Below, one piece after another: positions 34,459 to 36,533 of a stretch of 36,533 bases of DNA. Position 1 is the first letter of the stretch, and each line of letters starts with the position of its first letter. The translations under genes and the position numbers were made by a program. The notes beneath the pieces were generated by a model that was not told where the DNA came from, searched no databases, and was given only the letters and a program-made list of their open reading frames with translations. Source of the DNA: Clostridia bacterium (lineage in GTDB: Bacteria; Bacillota; Clostridia; Oscillospirales; CAG-272); assembly GCA_017556745.1 (NCBI GenBank), contig JAFYMF010000016.1, positions 1 through 36,533 of the forward strand, given 5' to 3'.

Positions 34459-35955
34459 TTATTTTTTATTAAATTCAATGCGTGCCACCTTAAATCTCGC
34501 CTCGATCTGTTTCTTTATTTTAGCGTACTGTTGCGAATATGAAGAAGAATTGGCACCTACGGAATATCTATACTCTTCACCGATATTACCGAATTTTGCG
34601 GCAAAAATCCAGGATGAATCCAGTTTAAAGCCTGCAACAATACGGTCAATCATTCTTCTTGACTGAATATCACTCATATATTTGCCTTTGAGAGCGATAT
34701 CAAGGTAAGCCGGATGAGTCTCGCGATAGCTGTATGATGCCATTGCCTCAAGAACCGCCGCGGCAATATCCGGGTTTGGATTAGTAACAGGAATAGCAAA
34801 GGAAAGGTACTGGTCATGTGCGTATGAATAATAATCCTTCTGGTGACTGTCATACTTAGGGAAAGGAATTATTCCGTACTCATCCTGCATGTTTCGAAGA
34901 GTAGGACTCTCTGCCGCGTGTATCTTATTAACCATAAAAAGTAGAGAACCGCTTGCAAATTTTTCAGAAAGATCGTCAAGGCCTCCGTCTGACTGAAGTT
35001 CGGGAACAAAACAGCCGTCTGTCTCATGTATAAGCACACGGATCCTCTCAAGAGCTGAGAAAACCTTATCTGTGTTCACATCAAACTCGAACCAGCCGTC
35101 TTCCGTACGGGAGTAGATGTTAAGATCGAAACTGCTCCAGATAGCATCAATATCTATTCCGTTAAGGAAACCGATGCCGTACACGTCCTCAACGTCTCTC
35201 TCGTTATCTCCGTTGACATTACTGTATATCTCACTTCCGAGGCTATAGAACAGGTCATAGGTCCAATCGCCATTCTCCACAATAGAATAAAGCTCTGTAA
35301 GCTCAGGATAAGTCAAAGAATAATCCTCGGCCATTTGTTTATTGTAAAACACAACAAAAAGGAATCTGGTGAGAGAAAGTGCAAGAGAACCTGTTGACAG
35401 ATAAAGACAATCTTCTACTTCTGCCTTTTCCGCAAAATACTGAGACCACCAAGGCTTTTCAAGATCAATATATTCAACCGCATAAAGGTCAGTCAGTACC
35501 TTGTCAAAGGAATATGGTGCAAAGGACACTGTCTTTGCCGCGCAGATCTGATATAAATTATCATCTGCATTAAACATCTTGTCGAGCTCGATATTATAGT
35601 TACTCTGTTCTACCTTGGCCGGAACTATCTCAACACCAAGACGTGTCTCAACAAAAAGCTCTCGATTATAAATAGAATCATTTATAATGTCGCTTGTAAG
35701 TTCATCGGCAAGTATCTCACCGTCACTGATACCATCATCTTTTTCATCCAGCACAAGTATAATTATGCTTTCACCGCCAAAATCAAGACTGTCAGGGAGA
35801 TCGTCCTCTTCATAAACGATATCATCCTTTGATGTCACGGACGGATTCGCCATAGTTTCACGCTTATTATCATTACCGGAACCGTTCCCGGAACATGCGA
35901 CGAATGAAAAAATTATGCAAACAACCAAAAACAATGTTGTTATACGTTTTATCAA
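34459..35955 (-). CDS. Extracellular solute-binding lipoprotein (copy 2)
   Basis: A 498-residue paralog of copy 1, with the same layout: signal, lipobox SFVAC (Cys21) and the solute-binding fold. The most conserved blocks are SEKFASGSLLFMVNKIHAAE-like, LRNMQDEYGIIPFPKYD and PNPDIAAAVLEAMASYSYRE. The start is TTG at 35955, preceded by GGGGGGAG at 4 nt; this puts the lipobox Cys at the same position as in copy 1. A frame upstream to 36054 crosses the promoter. The C-terminal tail diverges most (EARFKVARIEFNKK against the LRLLDKLFVPE of copy 1). No typical terminator follows. Ligand unknown. Confidence 0.87.
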   Translation of the reverse strand: MIKRITTLFLVVCIIFSFVACSGNGSGNDNKRETMANPSVTSKDDIVYEEDDLPDSLDFGGESIIILVLDEKDDGISDGEILADELTSDIINDSIYNRELFVETRLGVEIVPAKVEQSNYNIELDKMFNADDNLYQICAAKTVSFAPYSFDKVLTDLYAVEYIDLEKPWWSQYFAEKAEVEDCLYLSTGSLALSLTRFLFVVFYNKQMAEDYSLTYPELTELYSIVENGDWTYDLFYSLGSEIYSNVNGDNERDVEDVYGIGFLNGIDIDAIWSSFDLNIYSRTEDGWFEFDVNTDKVFSALERIRVLIHETDGCFVPELQSDGGLDDLSEKFASGSLLFMVNKIHAAESPTLRNMQDEYGIIPFPKYDSHQKDYYSYAHDQYLSFAIPVTNPNPDIAAAVLEAMASYSYRETHPAYLDIALKGKYMSDIQSRRMIDRIVAGFKLDSSWIFAAKFGNIGEEYRYSVGANSSSYSQQYAKIKKQIEARFKVARIEFNKK

Positions 35956-36022
35956 AATGCTCCCCCCACTATCGGAAATTACATCAACAGTAAAAATGCT
36001 TATATTTCCACTTATTACGTTT

Positions 36023-36051
36023 ATTATACATATTGGTCTAAAAATTGTCAA
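36023..36051 (-). promoter_or_regulatory. Promoter of solute-binding lipoprotein 2
   Basis: TTGACA (36046-36051) and TATAAT (36023-36028) on the minus strand with a 17-nt spacer, about 70 nt before the TTG start. Confidence 0.72.
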
Positions 36052-36057
36052 CATGTA

Positions 36058-36087
36058 AACCCCCGCCGATTTGATCGGGCGGGGGTT
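36058..36087 (-). terminator. Terminator hairpin after lipoprotein copy 3
   Basis: A 12-bp GC-rich stem with one bulged G (AACCCCCGCCGA, 36058-36069, with 36075-36087) and loop TTTGA, about 25 nt past the stop of copy 3. It shares the GCCGATTTGAT core with the hairpin after copy 1. Confidence 0.7.
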
Positions 36088-36112
36088 ATGTCATGCATGG
36101 TTTTATACTATC

Positions 36113-36533
36113 TTACTGGGGAGTAAATAACTTGTTAAGAAGCATAATATTGGTGTTGATTTTTTTGCTTAACTTCGTATATGTAACTGAGTAAGACTTG
36201 GAATTGTCACGGATAACATCTCTGAACTCTCCTCCGAGTCCTCCGAAACTCTGGCAGTATATCCAGGAGGAGTTAAGCTTAAACCCGGAAACGATCAGGT
36301 CAACGATTTTTCTTGACTGAGGATCGTTCATGTACTTACCCTTAAGGGCTATATTAAGGTAAGCAGGGTGAGTCTCGCGGTAGCTGTATGAGGCCATAGC
36401 CTCAAGTACTGCACCGGCAACATCGGGGTTAAGATTGGTTCTGGGAATAGAGAAAGAAAGATACTGATCGTGTGCAAAGGAATAGTAGTCTTTCTGGTGT
36501 GAGTCATACTTAGGATAAGGAATTATACCGTAC
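36113..36533 (-). CDS. Extracellular solute-binding lipoprotein (copy 3, partial)
   Basis: The C-terminal 139 residues of a third paralog; the rest lies beyond the right edge of the window. The part seen includes YGIIPYPKYDSHQKDYY, AHDQYLSFSIPRTN, LEAMASYSYRETHPAYL, KGKYMNDPQSRKIVDLIVS and the end LLNKLFTPQ. It is closer to copy 1 at the C-terminal end (LLDKLFVPE) and shares SHQKDYYS with copy 2. There is no frame damage in the visible part. A start codon inside this stretch is not real, because the family extends about 360 residues further upstream. Confidence 0.85.
   Translation of the reverse strand, partial: YGIIPYPKYDSHQKDYYSFAHDQYLSFSIPRTNLNPDVAGAVLEAMASYSYRETHPAYLNIALKGKYMNDPQSRKIVDLIVSGFKLNSSWIYCQSFGGLGGEFRDVIRDNSKSYSVTYTKLSKKINTNIMLLNKLFTPQ

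Overview
The window reads as a chromosomal segment of an anaerobic, Clostridia-type Firmicute, most likely an uncultured gut or animal-associated Oscillospirales-like lineage. The evidence is the moderately AT-rich composition, strong AGGAGG-type ribosome binding sites, sigma-A promoters of TTGACA-N17-TATAAT form, tight terminator hairpins, small families typical of this group (DUF6512-like, DUF6472-like, a TPR/DUF4037 pair), and a c-subunit with a Na+-type ion site. No rRNA, tRNA, CRISPR array, IS element or prophage was recognised. The genes are chromosomal housekeeping and carbohydrate functions.

Layout. 1-3.4 kb: an MFS transporter (-) behind a promoter overlapped by a perfect palindrome, a DUF6512-like membrane protein (+), a GNAT acetyltransferase (+), and a broken HTH/PAP2 fusion remnant (-). 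3.4-7.6 kb: a GH94 disaccharide phosphorylase (-) divergent from a class-C beta-lactamase-fold serine hydrolase (+). 7.6-9.3 kb: an overlapping TPR protein / DUF4037 nucleotidyltransferase-like pair (-). 9.4-13.7 kb: a + strand amino-sugar operon nagB-nagA-nanA-AGE, which would take sialic acid via ManNAc, GlcNAc and GlcN-6-P to fructose-6-P, with the GlcNAc kinase missing from the window. 13.7-15.2 kb: a rhodanese lipoprotein, a GNAT protein and TspO (-). 15.3-22.5 kb: a complete F-type ATP synthase operon atpIBEFHAGDC (-) with a ferritin gene as its last cistron. The c-subunit carries glutamates in both helices and the epsilon subunit lacks its C-terminal helical domain.

22.6-27.2 kb: a secreted Big2 / C39-like protein (+), a 30-codon cysteine-rich membrane microprotein (-) with a sporulation-type promoter candidate, two small membrane proteins (-), a HAD phosphatase (-), a coiled-coil protein plus YbaK (-), and a small Cys protein (+). 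27.2-32.5 kb: a seven-gene catabolic operon (-) in the order discoidin-like protein, SDR, UlaG-like metallo-hydrolase, zinc alcohol dehydrogenase, cupin, deoC, rbsK. It looks like an oxidation / lactone hydrolysis / phosphorylation / aldol-cleavage route for an unidentified sugar. 32.7-36.5 kb: a tandem array of three paralogous solute-binding lipoproteins (-), the third cut by the window edge. The two full copies each have their own promoter, and no permease is visible.

The most noteworthy items are the two-carboxylate c-ring with a minimal epsilon subunit, the uncharacterised sugar operon with an SDR lacking its catalytic Tyr beside the lipoprotein array, the TPR/nucleotidyltransferase pair, and the microprotein.
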